Shown: positions 42,678 through 52,169, counted from the first letter of the stretch. The stretch: 64,000 nucleotides of DNA from Hallerella sp963660435 (GCA_963660435.1 CAVKYI010000006.1:38354-102353); one strand, 5' to 3'. Notes: a model not told the origin generated them from the letters alone. Numbers and translations: made by a program.

Positions 42678-44861
42678 CTAGCGGTTGTTCTTCAGAACTC
42701 CCTTCACGACATTGCCGCCGCCGGAAAATCCGCGCAACAGATGACGCTGGACCAGGAGAAAGAGAACGACGACGGGAAGAGTGGAGAGCGTGGCCGCCGC
42801 CATCATCAGGTCGAACCGCGAACCGAACTGTCCGAAGAACAGCCGCATTCCGACGGGAATCGTCGCGGAAGAAAGGTCTATCGAAAAGATCCAGGCAAGC
42901 ATCAGCTCGTCCCACGAAAGGATGAAGATGTAAACGCCCGTCGTGAGGATTCCGGGAAGCGCGGACGGAAGAGCCACCCGAAAAAACGCGGAAAGCGGCG
43001 TGCAACCGTCAATCAGGGCCGCCTCTTCGACCTCGCGCGAAAGCATCCGAAACATGTTCAGAATAATCCACGTCGCCACCGGAAGGAACAGCGCCGAATA
43101 CAACAGGATTATCCCCGTTTTCGTATTTACCAGGCGAATCGGCGTATGGATCTGCAGATAGGAAAGAATGAGGAACGCCGGGACAAGAAAGAGAATGGTC
43201 GGAATGACCTGGCTTGCGACAAGCCCGCCGTTCAGAAGATGGCGATGCCGAAACGACATGCGGGCAAGGCCGTATCCGGCAAGGGAGCCGAGCAAAAGAC
43301 AGATAAGGACGGTCGAAAGGCAAATGATGAACGAATTGGAAAGGAAGCGTCCGAAGGGAATCGTCCGCCAGAGATCCTCGTAATTGCGGAAATGGAGACG
43401 CATCCTGCCCTCGGGTAGCGTGTAACGCTCCTCGACTTTTTCCGTTTTCATCTGGACCTTCGCAAGCATCCCGCCAAGCATTCCGACAAGGACATCTTCC
43501 CCGTCGATAAAGAGAGTCGTCGCCGTCCCACCGACCGAAACCGTTTTTTGCGCCCTTTCCTCGGAGAGCAAGTCCCAGAGGTTCATCGCGACAAGCCCGT
43601 CTGAAATTCCAAAGAAGACCTTGCCGCCAAGACTTTTCACCGTCGAGATATCGGACGGAAACAGCCGGGAATCCGCGTAGAGCCGTTTCACGGCCTGTCC
43701 GGCGCGAAAATCGAAAAAGACGATTTCCCTGCCGCAGGAAAAAATCACCGAGCTGCGATTCACGATAGAAAGTCTCAGGTCGCGACCGTTGTAAAAGGGA
43801 AGGCCCGATTCCCCGAACAGATAGTTCGAGAGAACTTTTCTCTCCTCGACATCGACAAGCGAAAATCCCTGGTCATGCGCAACGAGAATTTCCCTATCGG
43901 AAACCCGCAAGATCCGCTGGACGGAACTCGACGGAAGCCCGTTCTGCACGGTCACCCAATGGATGACATTGTCGGGATTGTCTCTTTCGACGATGGCGAC
44001 GCCCGGAAACGGCTCCCACCACATTCCCACGCACAGATATTTTCCGGCGACGGCGACAGAAACGCCATGATCGCTTGCCGGAACGCGATTTACCCAGATA
44101 GGCGTCCAGGAAATTCTGCGGTAGATAGTGAGCATCGAAGGAATCCGTTCCGCAAGACACCAGCGAAAGAGCTCGCGGTCTTCAAAGGGCGTCCGGTTCC
44201 GCTTTTTAAAAAGCCTCCCTATCTCCGGATTCACCCAGTCCGTTTTTCCTTGCCATTCGGAAAGCAGCCGGGAAAGCATCTTCGGACTTTCGAGAATTCC
44301 GTTGAGCGCTCCGACAACCGTACTGTCCCGCGGAAAAGCCTCTCCCCGGGCATCGGCAAGCGTACGCTCGGAGCTTTCGACAAGGGGAACCGAATCGAGC
44401 ATCGCGCCAAGTCTCGCAAATTCGTATTCCGGAGTCTGGTTCGCAACGAAGCGAAACAGGGTAAAATCGCTCCGTTCAAAGGACTTCCTGAAATCCCGAA
44501 ATGTCCAGGAACGTTTTTTCTGCAGGTGTAGCGGATCGATCGAGAGAAGGCCCTTGTCCGTCGAAAACGCATAGAGGCTAGAACCGTCGCGAACGAATCC
44601 CACTGTCGTTGCGCGCAGATCCAGGCTTTTCGGCGCCTTTTCCAGCGACCCGTTCTCGAATCGGTAAACCTGCCCGTGAAGCGTTCCGGCGACAAGCCCC
44701 CCATCCGATATCTTTTCGAAAAAGACCAGATCGTTCGGATAGGGCTCGGGAAAGATCTTCCCCTGCATGACTTCGCTCGCCCCGAGGAGGGAACTCCAGG
44801 CCATCCACAAAAGCGGAAGGATGTTCAGGATGGCAAATATCCAGGCGAGAACCTTAACCAT
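42678..44861 (-). CDS. Sugar ABC transporter permease (MalG-like) with large propeller-like insertion
   Basis: The 727-residue product is far longer than a usual MalG-type permease (about 280-300). The first membrane helix (about residues 5-27) is followed by an insertion of roughly 455 residues, then the standard permease from about residue 487 (LRLHFRNYEDLW) with five membrane helices. The EAA loop EEAALIDGCTPLSAFFRVALP (about 612-632), which docks on the ATPase, is intact. The insertion has repeated beta-strand units (GGLVAGTLHGQVYRFENG, DREILVAHDQGFSLVDVEE, GKVFFGISDGLVAMNLW) resembling beta-propeller blades, placed on the periplasmic side. It overlaps the MalF-like gene by eight bases and is last in the ABC operon. 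Confidence 0.82.
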   Translation of the reverse strand: MVKVLAWIFAILNILPLLWMAWSSLLGASEVMQGKIFPEPYPNDLVFFEKISDGGLVAGTLHGQVYRFENGSLEKAPKSLDLRATTVGFVRDGSSLYAFSTDKGLLSIDPLHLQKKRSWTFRDFRKSFERSDFTLFRFVANQTPEYEFARLGAMLDSVPLVESSERTLADARGEAFPRDSTVVGALNGILESPKMLSRLLSEWQGKTDWVNPEIGRLFKKRNRTPFEDRELFRWCLAERIPSMLTIYRRISWTPIWVNRVPASDHGVSVAVAGKYLCVGMWWEPFPGVAIVERDNPDNVIHWVTVQNGLPSSSVQRILRVSDREILVAHDQGFSLVDVEERKVLSNYLFGESGLPFYNGRDLRLSIVNRSSVIFSCGREIVFFDFRAGQAVKRLYADSRLFPSDISTVKSLGGKVFFGISDGLVAMNLWDLLSEERAQKTVSVGGTATTLFIDGEDVLVGMLGGMLAKVQMKTEKVEERYTLPEGRMRLHFRNYEDLWRTIPFGRFLSNSFIICLSTVLICLLLGSLAGYGLARMSFRHRHLLNGGLVASQVIPTILFLVPAFLILSYLQIHTPIRLVNTKTGIILLYSALFLPVATWIILNMFRMLSREVEEAALIDGCTPLSAFFRVALPSALPGILTTGVYIFILSWDELMLAWIFSIDLSSATIPVGMRLFFGQFGSRFDLMMAAATLSTLPVVVLFLLVQRHLLRGFSGGGNVVKGVLKNNR

Positions 44862-45792
44862 TCAGCGAATCCCTCGCAAAGGTCCGATACCAGAAGCTTA
44901 CGCAGAGAAGCATAAAGAGCATGGTCAGCGTACCGAGCGCCGCCCCCGCGCCAAAATTCCACGTGGAAAAGGATGTCCGGTAAAGATAGGTCATCATCAG
45001 GTCGCCGAACTTTCCCGGGAATCCCGCCCCGTTCCCGAACATCATCGCGACAATGTTGAAACTATACATGTTGACGACCAGGGATTCCAGGATGACTAGT
45101 GCGAAAACCGGTTTCAGCATGGGAAGCGTAATCCGAAAGAAACGGTCGCGAAGCGGAACTCCGTCCAACTCCGCCGCCTCGTAGATATCTCGCGGAATCG
45201 CGGCAAGTCCCGAAAGGAACATCATCATGCAAAAGGGCCAGTTGCGCCAGATAGCGGGAACGATAATCGCCCAGATGGTGTTCGGACCGGTAAGCCAGTT
45301 GGGCTTGATGAGCGAACCGTCTGCCGCGTATTTCCACACAGCTCCAAAAATTCCGGAAATCCTGTCCCAATGCAAGAAGTCGAAGAGAATCTTGTTCACG
45401 ATTCCTTCGTCCTGCTGCCACATGAATCCCCAGAGCAACCCGACGATATAGGTCGGAACGACCCACGAAATCATCAGCAAGGTTCGAACGATTCCTGCCG
45501 ACGGAAAGTTTTGCGAAACGAGAAGCGCTCCGAAAAGTCCGAGAAAGATGCACCCGCCCGAAACGCAGACCGTGTAGAGGAGCGTATTGCGGACCGCGTC
45601 GAAAAGGCCATCGCCCGAAGCGGAAGAAACCGCCGCGGCGAAATTTTCGATTCGAAAGTGTATGCCGGAAACGTCCGATGCGCCAGGATCCGCGGAAAAG
45701 AACGGCAGGGCGATGCCAAAAAGGACCGGCACGAAAAAGAACGCGGAGAGAAAAAGAGCGAAAGGCAAGACGAAGAGAGAGCGCCTTTCCAT
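44854..45792 (-). CDS. Sugar ABC transporter permease (MalF-like)
   Basis: The 312-residue protein has six membrane segments and the EAA loop YEAAELDGVPLRDRFFRITLP. RTLLMISWVVPTYIVGLLWG is typical of MalF/MsmF permeases. The start at 45792 is chosen because its ATG overlaps the stop of the solute-binding protein gene as TGATG; a longer frame lies inside that gene. With the MalG-like partner it should form the transmembrane channel of a carbohydrate importer. The substrate is not identifiable from sequence. Confidence 0.88.
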   Translation of the reverse strand: MERRSLFVLPFALFLSAFFFVPVLFGIALPFFSADPGASDVSGIHFRIENFAAAVSSASGDGLFDAVRNTLLYTVCVSGGCIFLGLFGALLVSQNFPSAGIVRTLLMISWVVPTYIVGLLWGFMWQQDEGIVNKILFDFLHWDRISGIFGAVWKYAADGSLIKPNWLTGPNTIWAIIVPAIWRNWPFCMMMFLSGLAAIPRDIYEAAELDGVPLRDRFFRITLPMLKPVFALVILESLVVNMYSFNIVAMMFGNGAGFPGKFGDLMMTYLYRTSFSTWNFGAGAALGTLTMLFMLLCVSFWYRTFARDSLNG

Positions 45793-47150
45793 CAGTTGTC
45801 CCCCCTTTGCCGCCGAATGAAGCGATTGATTTCCTCGTCCGCTGCACGGATTTCGGCAAGAATTTCCTTTTCGGGCCACACGTTTTCCGGACTGGACGTT
45901 ATCAAGTCGAAGATGTTTCCGAAACGGCGCAGGAGAATTTCCGTTTCAAGTTCTCCCCAGTAGGGAACCGCCGGATAGGAGCGCAAGTGGAAAACCATCT
46001 GCTGGAAGACTTCCCTGCGGGCATCTTCCTTGAAAAATGGATATTCGTATGCCGAAAGAAGCGCGGGGAGAAACCCCGTCATGCGGGCGAGCGAAAGCTG
46101 GACATCGGAGCGGGCGGACAGGTATTTGACAAGTGCCATCGCGGCGCGGCGATGCGAGGAAGTGCGCAAGACGGAAAGGTTCGAACCGCCGGCGAAATAG
46201 TACGGTTCCTTTCCGGGAGGCGCAGAAGGCGGAAGCATGCAGGAGTAGTTCCTCGCCGTGACATTTTTCGAGGATCCGCCGAGAAATCGTGGACTGTCCA
46301 GATAGATAGTCTTGTTTGTCGCGTCAAACCAGAAAGCGAGCCTTCCTTCGTCAAAATCCATGCTGACCTGGCTCGTGTTCTTCGCGAGATTCCTTCGGCT
46401 GTTGAAACCGTCGCGAACAAGTCCCAGGTAAAACAGGATGCCGTTTTCGCTTTCCTTCGAAGCGAGACGACTTTCGCGCGCCGTCGAATCGAGAAAGTCG
46501 CCGCCAGCCCCCCAGATCCACGGGGCGAAATTGTGGATGACGTTCCAGTCGTGCTTTCCGGGATATCCGACAGGAGAAATCGGAAGCCCTTCGATGTACA
46601 GGTTCGCCGATCGAATCCGCGATAGCGCGTTCCTGAAATCGTTCCTGTTCCGAATTTTCTCCGGTTCGAGACCGACTTTCGAGAGAACGTCCCTGCGAAA
46701 GTAGAGCGGGCGCACATCCAGAAACCAGGGAAGGGACGTTACGTGGTTCTCGCCGACAGGCTTTGCGAACTTCATGGAGACCGGCGCGAAGATGGAATCT
46801 CCGCCAGCGGCGTCTATCAGGGAATCCAGAGGCAAGAGAGCGTCCATCGCGGTAATCGATGCCGCCCATGTCGTCGGCATCTGGATGACATCGGGACCGC
46901 TCTGGGTCGAAGCCGCCGCGGTTATCCTGGTCCAGGCGACACTCCAGTCGAGAACGGTCACCTGCACCTCGATACCCGGGTTTTCCAGCTCGAAGTTGCG
47001 CAGCAAGTGACGCATGTCCGCTAGCGGATCCGGGCTGTTCGGCATTATCCAGAACTGCAGGACTTCCTTTCTTTCCGAATCGTCCGATGCGCATCCGGAA
47101 ACGAAGAAGGCGAACAGGAAAGCCAACGGAATGTAAAGGAAAAAGCGCAT
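45792..47150 (-). CDS. Extracellular solute-binding lipoprotein (ABC sugar importer)
   Basis: The 452-residue protein has a signal peptide ending at the lipobox VSGCAS (about residues 16-21). The body is a family 1 solute-binding protein: LQFWIMPNSPDPLADM, FELENPGIEVQVTVLDW, SGPDVIQMPTTW and a Trp-rich cleft (HDWNVIHNFAPWIWGAGGDF), consistent with sugar binding. The start ATG overlaps the ATPase gene stop as TGATG; a GTG four codons upstream is possible. It delivers substrate to the two permeases encoded downstream. Confidence 0.88.
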   Translation of the reverse strand: MRFFLYIPLAFLFAFFVSGCASDDSERKEVLQFWIMPNSPDPLADMRHLLRNFELENPGIEVQVTVLDWSVAWTRITAAASTQSGPDVIQMPTTWAASITAMDALLPLDSLIDAAGGDSIFAPVSMKFAKPVGENHVTSLPWFLDVRPLYFRRDVLSKVGLEPEKIRNRNDFRNALSRIRSANLYIEGLPISPVGYPGKHDWNVIHNFAPWIWGAGGDFLDSTARESRLASKESENGILFYLGLVRDGFNSRRNLAKNTSQVSMDFDEGRLAFWFDATNKTIYLDSPRFLGGSSKNVTARNYSCMLPPSAPPGKEPYYFAGGSNLSVLRTSSHRRAAMALVKYLSARSDVQLSLARMTGFLPALLSAYEYPFFKEDARREVFQQMVFHLRSYPAVPYWGELETEILLRRFGNIFDLITSSPENVWPEKEILAEIRAADEEINRFIRRQRGDN

Positions 47151-48241
47151 CAGCGAATGCACGCCCCGGTCGAAATGTCAAACAGCCGAATGTTCTTCTC
47201 GGAAAGCGACAGATATATCTTTTCTCCAACCGAACAGGATTTTCCCGGAGGAACGCGAACGACCAGGCTCAAGTCGTTTGCCTGCGCGTAGATGATGGTT
47301 TCGTAGCCTAGATGTTCCAGGACTTCGATCGTCGCGCAAATCGCGTCCGGCGAGGCCGGCGCCAGCGAAAGATATTCGGGCCGGACACCGACAAGCAACC
47401 GGGGGATATTCCGAAACTTCTTGCCGAATTCTTCCGACACGGGAAAAAGGAACGCCGCCTTTTCGAAAAAGAGGCCTTCGGGCGTCCACTGCGCAGCGAA
47501 AAGATTCATCGGCGGAATTCCGATGAAACCCGCGACAAATTCGTTTTCGGGATGCTCGTAAAGTTCCATCGGCGTCCCCGCCTGCTGGATCTTCCCTCCG
47601 GCAAGGCAGACTATGCGGTCACCCATCGTCATCGCCTCGGTCTGGTCATGCGTTACGAAGACCATCGTCGCCTGCAAGCGGGAATGCAAGCGTCCAAGCT
47701 CGACGAACATCTGGTTTTTCATCTTGGCGTCAAGCCCGGAAAGAGGCTCGTCGAAGAGAAATATCTTCGGCTTTCTTACAAGGGCCCTTCCTAGCGCGAC
47801 CCGCTGTCTCTGTCCCCCGGAAAGGTGCTTTGGCTTCCTGTCGAGAATCGGTCCCAGATCCAGGATATCGACCGCTTCGCGAATGCGCTCCCGGATTTCC
47901 GTCGCCGAATGGTTTCCCTTGATCCGCAGCCCGAATTCCAGATTGCCACGTACGGTCAAGTGCGGATAGAGCGCATGGCTCTGGAAGACCATCGCGATAT
48001 CGCGGTCTTTCGGTTCCAGGTTTTTCGCATTCTTTCCATGCAGGAAGACGCTTCCGGACGAAGGCGATTCCAGCCCGGCGATCATCCGGAGAAGCGATGA
48101 TTTTCCGCAGCCCGATGGCCCGACAAGAACGACGAATTCCCCCTCCCGAATGGAAAGCGAAAGGTCGCTCACCGCAAGGACATCCCCGGGATATTCCTTG
48201 GATACATGCGAAAGCTCTATCGCTATCCGGGATTCCGCCAT
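47150..48241 (-). CDS. Sugar ABC transporter ATP-binding protein (MalK/UgpC/MsmK-like)
   Basis: The 363-residue ATPase has Walker A VGPSGCGKSSLLR (about residues 36-48), the Q-loop VFQSHALYPHLTV, the signature LSGGQRQRVALGRALVRKP, Walker B IFLFDEPLSGLD and the His switch VTHDQTEA. A TOBE-type C-terminal regulatory domain follows (about 235-360). It should energise the importer encoded by the three downstream genes. It starts one base after the receiver-like gene and overlaps the solute-binding protein gene. Confidence 0.93.
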   Translation of the reverse strand: MAESRIAIELSHVSKEYPGDVLAVSDLSLSIREGEFVVLVGPSGCGKSSLLRMIAGLESPSSGSVFLHGKNAKNLEPKDRDIAMVFQSHALYPHLTVRGNLEFGLRIKGNHSATEIRERIREAVDILDLGPILDRKPKHLSGGQRQRVALGRALVRKPKIFLFDEPLSGLDAKMKNQMFVELGRLHSRLQATMVFVTHDQTEAMTMGDRIVCLAGGKIQQAGTPMELYEHPENEFVAGFIGIPPMNLFAAQWTPEGLFFEKAAFLFPVSEEFGKKFRNIPRLLVGVRPEYLSLAPASPDAICATIEVLEHLGYETIIYAQANDLSLVVRVPPGKSCSVGEKIYLSLSEKNIRLFDISTGACIR

Positions 48242-48242
48242 C

Positions 48243-48722
48243 CTATTCCTTCAAGGCTTCTTCGTCGAGGCTTTCCGAAAGTTCGCTTTCGGACTTCGGC
48301 TTTTCGATTTCGAAAAGCTTGCGGAGAGGCTCGATCTTGTAACGGTTCCGTTCCTCGGGAAGCGTGAACGGAGCAAGGTTCAGGGCGACAAGAATGGAAT
48401 TCGGATAGTTGTTCACCTTCTTGACGAATTCCGACTCGGAGCAGCCTTCGTTATAGAAATCCACGACAAAGGTATCCCAGAGTTCCTCGTCGAGCTTCTG
48501 GAGAGCCTCGGCTTCCGTCGCGACCCCTTCGACAAAGGCTCCGGTCAAAAGCCCCGAAACCACTTCGACCGCGCAGTTTCTGCGATTTTCGTCGCCTTCC
48601 CAGAGGAGGATCCGGCGAGAGCTGTAATCGCGAGGCTTCATTGCGCTCTCGATGTTGTCCTCGTTCGTAAATTCGGGGATTTCCTGGTCCAGGAAATCGT
48701 CAAGATTCTGGTTGTCCGACAT
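48243..48722 (-). CDS. Receiver-like (degenerate response regulator) protein
   Basis: The 159-residue protein has an acidic N-terminal segment (about 1-35). A receiver-like fold follows, with RILLWEGDENRR, a possible phospho-acceptor Asp in FVVDFYNEG, and SILVALNLAPF. The conserved Thr/Ser and Lys of active receivers are not seen at the expected places, and no output domain follows. The C-terminus is acidic. The ATG at 48722 has a GGAG site four bases upstream. Placed directly ahead of the ABC ATPase gene, it may regulate or bind the transporter; that is inference. Confidence 0.6.
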   Translation of the reverse strand: MSDNQNLDDFLDQEIPEFTNEDNIESAMKPRDYSSRRILLWEGDENRRNCAVEVVSGLLTGAFVEGVATEAEALQKLDEELWDTFVVDFYNEGCSESEFVKKVNNYPNSILVALNLAPFTLPEERNRYKIEPLRKLFEIEKPKSESELSESLDEEALKE

Positions 48723-48742
48723 AAAACTCCTTTTCGATGAAT

Positions 48743-49534
48743 TTAACAAAAAATTCCGTCGATGTCCGCATCCGAAAGGTTCGTAAGCGCATCCAGGAAT
48801 TCAACCTGCATGCTTCCCGTTCCCCGAGCCGTCCGTCCCGCGATTTCGCCCGCGATTCCCATCGTCGCCATTCCGCATGACGCCGCAAGGAAAAAGTCCT
48901 TTTCCACCGCGGAAAACGCTCCGAGAATCGCCGTCGCCGTACAGCCCATGCCCGTAACTCGTCCCATCAGGGGATGCCCATACGGAATCCGTTCCACGCG
49001 TTCTCCGTCGGTAACGACATCGACCGCGCCACTCACGACGACAACTGCGCCGGTTTCCCTCGAAAGCGCCGTCGCATGGGAAAGAGCCTCGTCCGAAGAA
49101 GCCGTGCTATCGACGCCCTTGGTCCTTGTTCCCGCCTTGGCGAGCGCCATTATCTCGGACGCGTTTCCCCGGATAATCGACGGTTTCACTTCCGAAAGAA
49201 TATCCGCGCAGGCCCGGAGACGATAGGGCGTAGCGCCCGCGCCGACCGGGTCGAATACTACCGGAATGTTTCGCGCCTTCGCGGTTTTCCCGGCGACAAG
49301 CATCGAATCCACCCAGGCTTTTTCGAGTGTACCGATATTCAGGACAAGCGCGGACGCGATACTTGCCATATCGGAGACTTCGTCTATCGAATGCGCCATC
49401 ACGGGTGAGGCTCCAATGGCGAGAAGGGCGTTTGCCGTATTGTTCATCACGACAAAGTTCGTGATGTTGTGTACAAGGGGAGAAGCGGAACGAACTTCCG
49501 CCACGGCCTTTTTAAGAATTTCACTGGAAAGCAT
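48743..49534 (-). CDS. thiM: Hydroxyethylthiazole kinase
   Basis: The 263-residue kinase phosphorylates the thiazole moiety (THZ) in thiamine salvage. PLVHNITNFVVMNNTANALLA, VLNIGTL, VVFDPVGAGAT, IIRGNASEIMAL and the active-site GRVTGMGCTATA are diagnostic. The ATG at 49534 is chosen because GAGGA lies eight bases upstream; a longer frame would run into the mdh terminator. No TPP riboswitch is visible upstream, and other thi genes are absent from the window. It probably serves salvage of exogenous thiazole. Confidence 0.95.
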   Translation of the reverse strand: MLSSEILKKAVAEVRSASPLVHNITNFVVMNNTANALLAIGASPVMAHSIDEVSDMASIASALVLNIGTLEKAWVDSMLVAGKTAKARNIPVVFDPVGAGATPYRLRACADILSEVKPSIIRGNASEIMALAKAGTRTKGVDSTASSDEALSHATALSRETGAVVVVSGAVDVVTDGERVERIPYGHPLMGRVTGMGCTATAILGAFSAVEKDFFLAASCGMATMGIAGEIAGRTARGTGSMQVEFLDALTNLSDADIDGIFC

Positions 49535-49553
49535 GATAAATCCTCGATTTACG

Positions 49554-49585
49554 AAAAACACCCCAGATGGAATCTATCCGGGGTG
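49554..49585 (-). terminator. Intrinsic terminator of mdh
   Basis: On the minus strand CACCCC (49580-49585) pairs with GGGGTG (49559-49564), extended by GGAT/ATCT, and is followed by five T residues (49554-49558). It lies between mdh and thiM. Confidence 0.85.
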
Positions 49586-49607
49586 AATGTTCTACAGAAG
49601 AAAACGG

Positions 49608-50549
49608 TTAGGTGTGGGCATCGACCCATTCGGCATTCTTCTTGCAAGCCTCGACGGACTTCGCGAAAGCGGCCTTTTCCTCGTCGTTCATCTTGACTTC
49701 GAGAATCTTTTCGACACCGTTTGCGCCGACAACGACAGGCACGCCGCAATAGAGACCCTTCACGCCGTATTCGCCATTGAGCATCGCCGCGCAGGAGAAT
49801 ACGCTCTTCTTGTCGAGGAGATAGGCTTCCGCCATGTGGATAGCGGATGTCGCCGGGCTGTAGAACGCGGAGCCGCGTCCGAGCAGGTTCACGATTTCGC
49901 CACCGGCACCGGCAGTACGCTTCGCGAGTTCGGCAAACTTTTCCTTGCTCATCAGCTGCGGCAGCGGGATTCCGCCAACCGAGACGCATTCGTAGATGGA
50001 AACCATCGTATCGCCGTGACCGCCCATGACGAGAGCCTTGACGTCTTCGACGGAAACGCCGAGTTCGTCCGCGACAAAGCAGGCGAGACGAGCCGAATCG
50101 AGAACGCCGGCCATGCCGATGACGCGGTTAGCCGGGAAGCCTGTCTGCTTCTGCATGTTGTAAACCATCGCGTCGAGCGGGTTCGTGATAACGATGACAA
50201 ACGCGTTCGGCGCGTTCGTCTTGATCGCTTCGGCTACGGTCTTGATAACGCCGCAGTTCTTGTCCAGAAGATCGTCGCGGCTCATGCCGGGCATCCGCGG
50301 GAAACCGGCCGTGACAATGACGACGTCCGCACCCTTGAGATCCGCATAATCCGTGGAACCGGAAAGGTTCGCGGAAGAATTGATGACGGAGCGTCCTTCC
50401 ATGATGTCGAGAGCCTTTCCCTTCGGCATTCCCTGAGTCTGCGGAATATCGATAAGGACGACATCGCCGAGCTGTTTCTGGGCGAGGACCAAAGCCATCG
50501 TTCCGCCGATTTGACCTGCGCCGACAAGCGCGATTTTCTTTCTAGCCAT
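49608..50549 (-). CDS. mdh: Malate dehydrogenase (LDH-like type)
   Basis: The 313-residue NAD-dependent enzyme interconverts oxaloacetate and malate. It shows the Rossmann motif LVGAGQIGGTMA, the substrate loop GFPRMPGMSRDDLL with the two Arg of MDHs, ITNPLDAM and the catalytic His in VMGGHGDTMV. An AAGGAAGG ribosome site seven bases before the ATG at 50549 fixes the start. In Fibrobacter-like fermenters the enzyme is part of the reductive branch from oxaloacetate to succinate. It forms a single-gene unit with its own terminator. Confidence 0.95.
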   Translation of the reverse strand: MARKKIALVGAGQIGGTMALVLAQKQLGDVVLIDIPQTQGMPKGKALDIMEGRSVINSSANLSGSTDYADLKGADVVIVTAGFPRMPGMSRDDLLDKNCGVIKTVAEAIKTNAPNAFVIVITNPLDAMVYNMQKQTGFPANRVIGMAGVLDSARLACFVADELGVSVEDVKALVMGGHGDTMVSIYECVSVGGIPLPQLMSKEKFAELAKRTAGAGGEIVNLLGRGSAFYSPATSAIHMAEAYLLDKKSVFSCAAMLNGEYGVKGLYCGVPVVVGANGVEKILEVKMNDEEKAAFAKSVEACKKNAEWVDAHT

Positions 50550-50652
50550 AAATGAACCTTCCTTCTTAGGACAAAATTGTTGAATGCAAGATAGCAAATT
50601 TCGGCAAGAAAAACCGTTCTTTTCGAAAATAGGTCCGGAAAACCAGGACCGC

Positions 50653-52089
50653 CTAGCGGAATTCGGGCGCCACCGTGCAGATAAGTACAAAGCCGGAAAG
50701 CCCGTGAAAGCCTATCTGCAGACGGAAAAAATACATGTCCGGCTTGCGGACCCGCACCCCGAAGCCCCAGGAGTTCAGAAGCTTTTCGCTATCGAAAGTA
50801 TGCCATGTTCGCCCATACATCGCATATTCGTCGAAGATGACCCCATCGACAAGCCTGTCGATAGGCCACCGATATTCGATCGAGATTCCCTTCATCGCGT
50901 AATCGGTATAGGTACGGCTGTAGCCGCGGAGCGGGTAACGCGTACTCGCCGTCGAGAACGCCGTAAAGGGAGCGCCGCCATCTTCCATTTCCCACATCTG
51001 CCGCAAGCGAAACTGCACAGCGAGAACCCTTCGGTTGAGCAGCGTTGTCCGGATGTTTTCGGGCCGCCATAGCCGCAGCGTCTCCTCCCAGGAAAAATCC
51101 GTGTAGAATTTTCGAGACATGCGAGCCTCCTTGACCGAAAGCCCATACTTCGAGGAATCCTTTCCCAGGTAAAAATAGTGCTGGGCGACAAAATCCAGAG
51201 CCTGGTAATCGTGCGAGAACTCGTTGGAACGGAGAGAAGCGTTCCTGCCGCCGTAATCCCCCACGTGCGTATAGTTCCACGAGACGGAAAGCCTGGAACC
51301 CCTGGTCGGGACATAGGGAGCGTCGAGATTGTCGTAGGTAAGCGCGATCTTTACCGGAAACTGCCAGTAACTCTGGTAGAGACCGCGATCGTGCGGATTG
51401 AACAGCGGATGCCGCAAAAGGACCGTATCCCCGACATCCGGAATGTCGAACCGCTTTCTGTCAACGCCGAATGTCGCCTGGAAATCCATGTTGGGAATTA
51501 CCGGAAGCGACCTGCCGACCCGGAATTCCGCAGAATAGGACGAATCGGTAAAGGAAAACTCCTCGTTGGTATTCGCGAGGGTAAGCGACCGCGGCACGGA
51601 CATTCCCCCGTCCCTATCCATTTCCAGGTCGAAGCGTCCCCCGAGAAGAAACTCAGTCCCAAATACATTGCGCTTCGTGTAGCGCGCGGTAAAGTCTAGG
51701 TCGCTGTTGGCAAAGAGTCCCGCCGTGAACACGAAATAGTCCTTTTCGAGAAGCATGTTCCGATGGCGATAGGCAAATCCCATCATCGTCGTCGCGCCGG
51801 GACGCAGGTTGAATGTCGGATAGACAAAGATGTTCCTATTCTTGCCGAACGTAATCGCATCGACTCCCGTCTCGATGACATTGTTCTTGACCGCATAGTG
51901 GATTGGAGCGGAAAACGGAAAAACGAGAACGTTCAAGGCCGGCTGGACGACATGGGAAAACGGCCACGCGAGATATTCCGCAAGCGTCATTTTCGGCCTT
52001 TCGGAAACGGCGGAATCCGCAGGCACGGACGATTCCTTCGCATGGAGCGAAAAAAACGAAAGAAGCAAGATTCCGACAACCCGAGACAT
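50653..52089 (-). CDS. BamA/TamA-type outer-membrane barrel protein without POTRA domains
   Basis: The 478-residue product has a signal peptide (about residues 1-18). After a proline-rich linker it forms a barrel of the Omp85/surface antigen family: GATTMMGFAYRHRN, TFGVDRKRF, the RGY motif in YPLRGYSRTYTD (the VRGF/Y motif of Omp85 lid loops), and terminal strands SWGFGVRVRKP and MYFFRLQIGFHG. No POTRA repeats are present, so it resembles patatin-linked or orphan barrels more than BamA. I prefer the ATG at 52089; TAAATT lies eight bases upstream and no ribosome site is seen. A TTG at 52107 is an alternative. It diverges from the RND exporter gene. Confidence 0.75.
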   Translation of the reverse strand: MSRVVGILLLSFFSLHAKESSVPADSAVSERPKMTLAEYLAWPFSHVVQPALNVLVFPFSAPIHYAVKNNVIETGVDAITFGKNRNIFVYPTFNLRPGATTMMGFAYRHRNMLLEKDYFVFTAGLFANSDLDFTARYTKRNVFGTEFLLGGRFDLEMDRDGGMSVPRSLTLANTNEEFSFTDSSYSAEFRVGRSLPVIPNMDFQATFGVDRKRFDIPDVGDTVLLRHPLFNPHDRGLYQSYWQFPVKIALTYDNLDAPYVPTRGSRLSVSWNYTHVGDYGGRNASLRSNEFSHDYQALDFVAQHYFYLGKDSSKYGLSVKEARMSRKFYTDFSWEETLRLWRPENIRTTLLNRRVLAVQFRLRQMWEMEDGGAPFTAFSTASTRYPLRGYSRTYTDYAMKGISIEYRWPIDRLVDGVIFDEYAMYGRTWHTFDSEKLLNSWGFGVRVRKPDMYFFRLQIGFHGLSGFVLICTVAPEFR

Positions 52090-52097
52090 TCGCCGAC

Positions 52098-52161
52098 AAT
52101 TTAACAAATCGCGTCAAAATAAAAGTTCCTCCCAAAAACTCCGTCACGGATTTTTTAGATT
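52098..52161. promoter_or_regulatory. Divergent promoter pair between the barrel and RND genes
   Basis: TAAATT on the minus strand (52098-52103) is eight bases from the barrel gene ATG, and TAGATT on the plus strand (52156-52161) is eight bases from the RND gene ATG. Neither gene has a ribosome binding site, so both messages may be leaderless. Confidence 0.45.
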
Positions 52162-52169
52162 ATCGTCCG

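Noticed and set aside
49535..49607. TPP riboswitch in front of thiM
   Set aside because: The gap is only about 70 bases and is filled by the mdh terminator. No CTGAGA-type thi-box element is visible.
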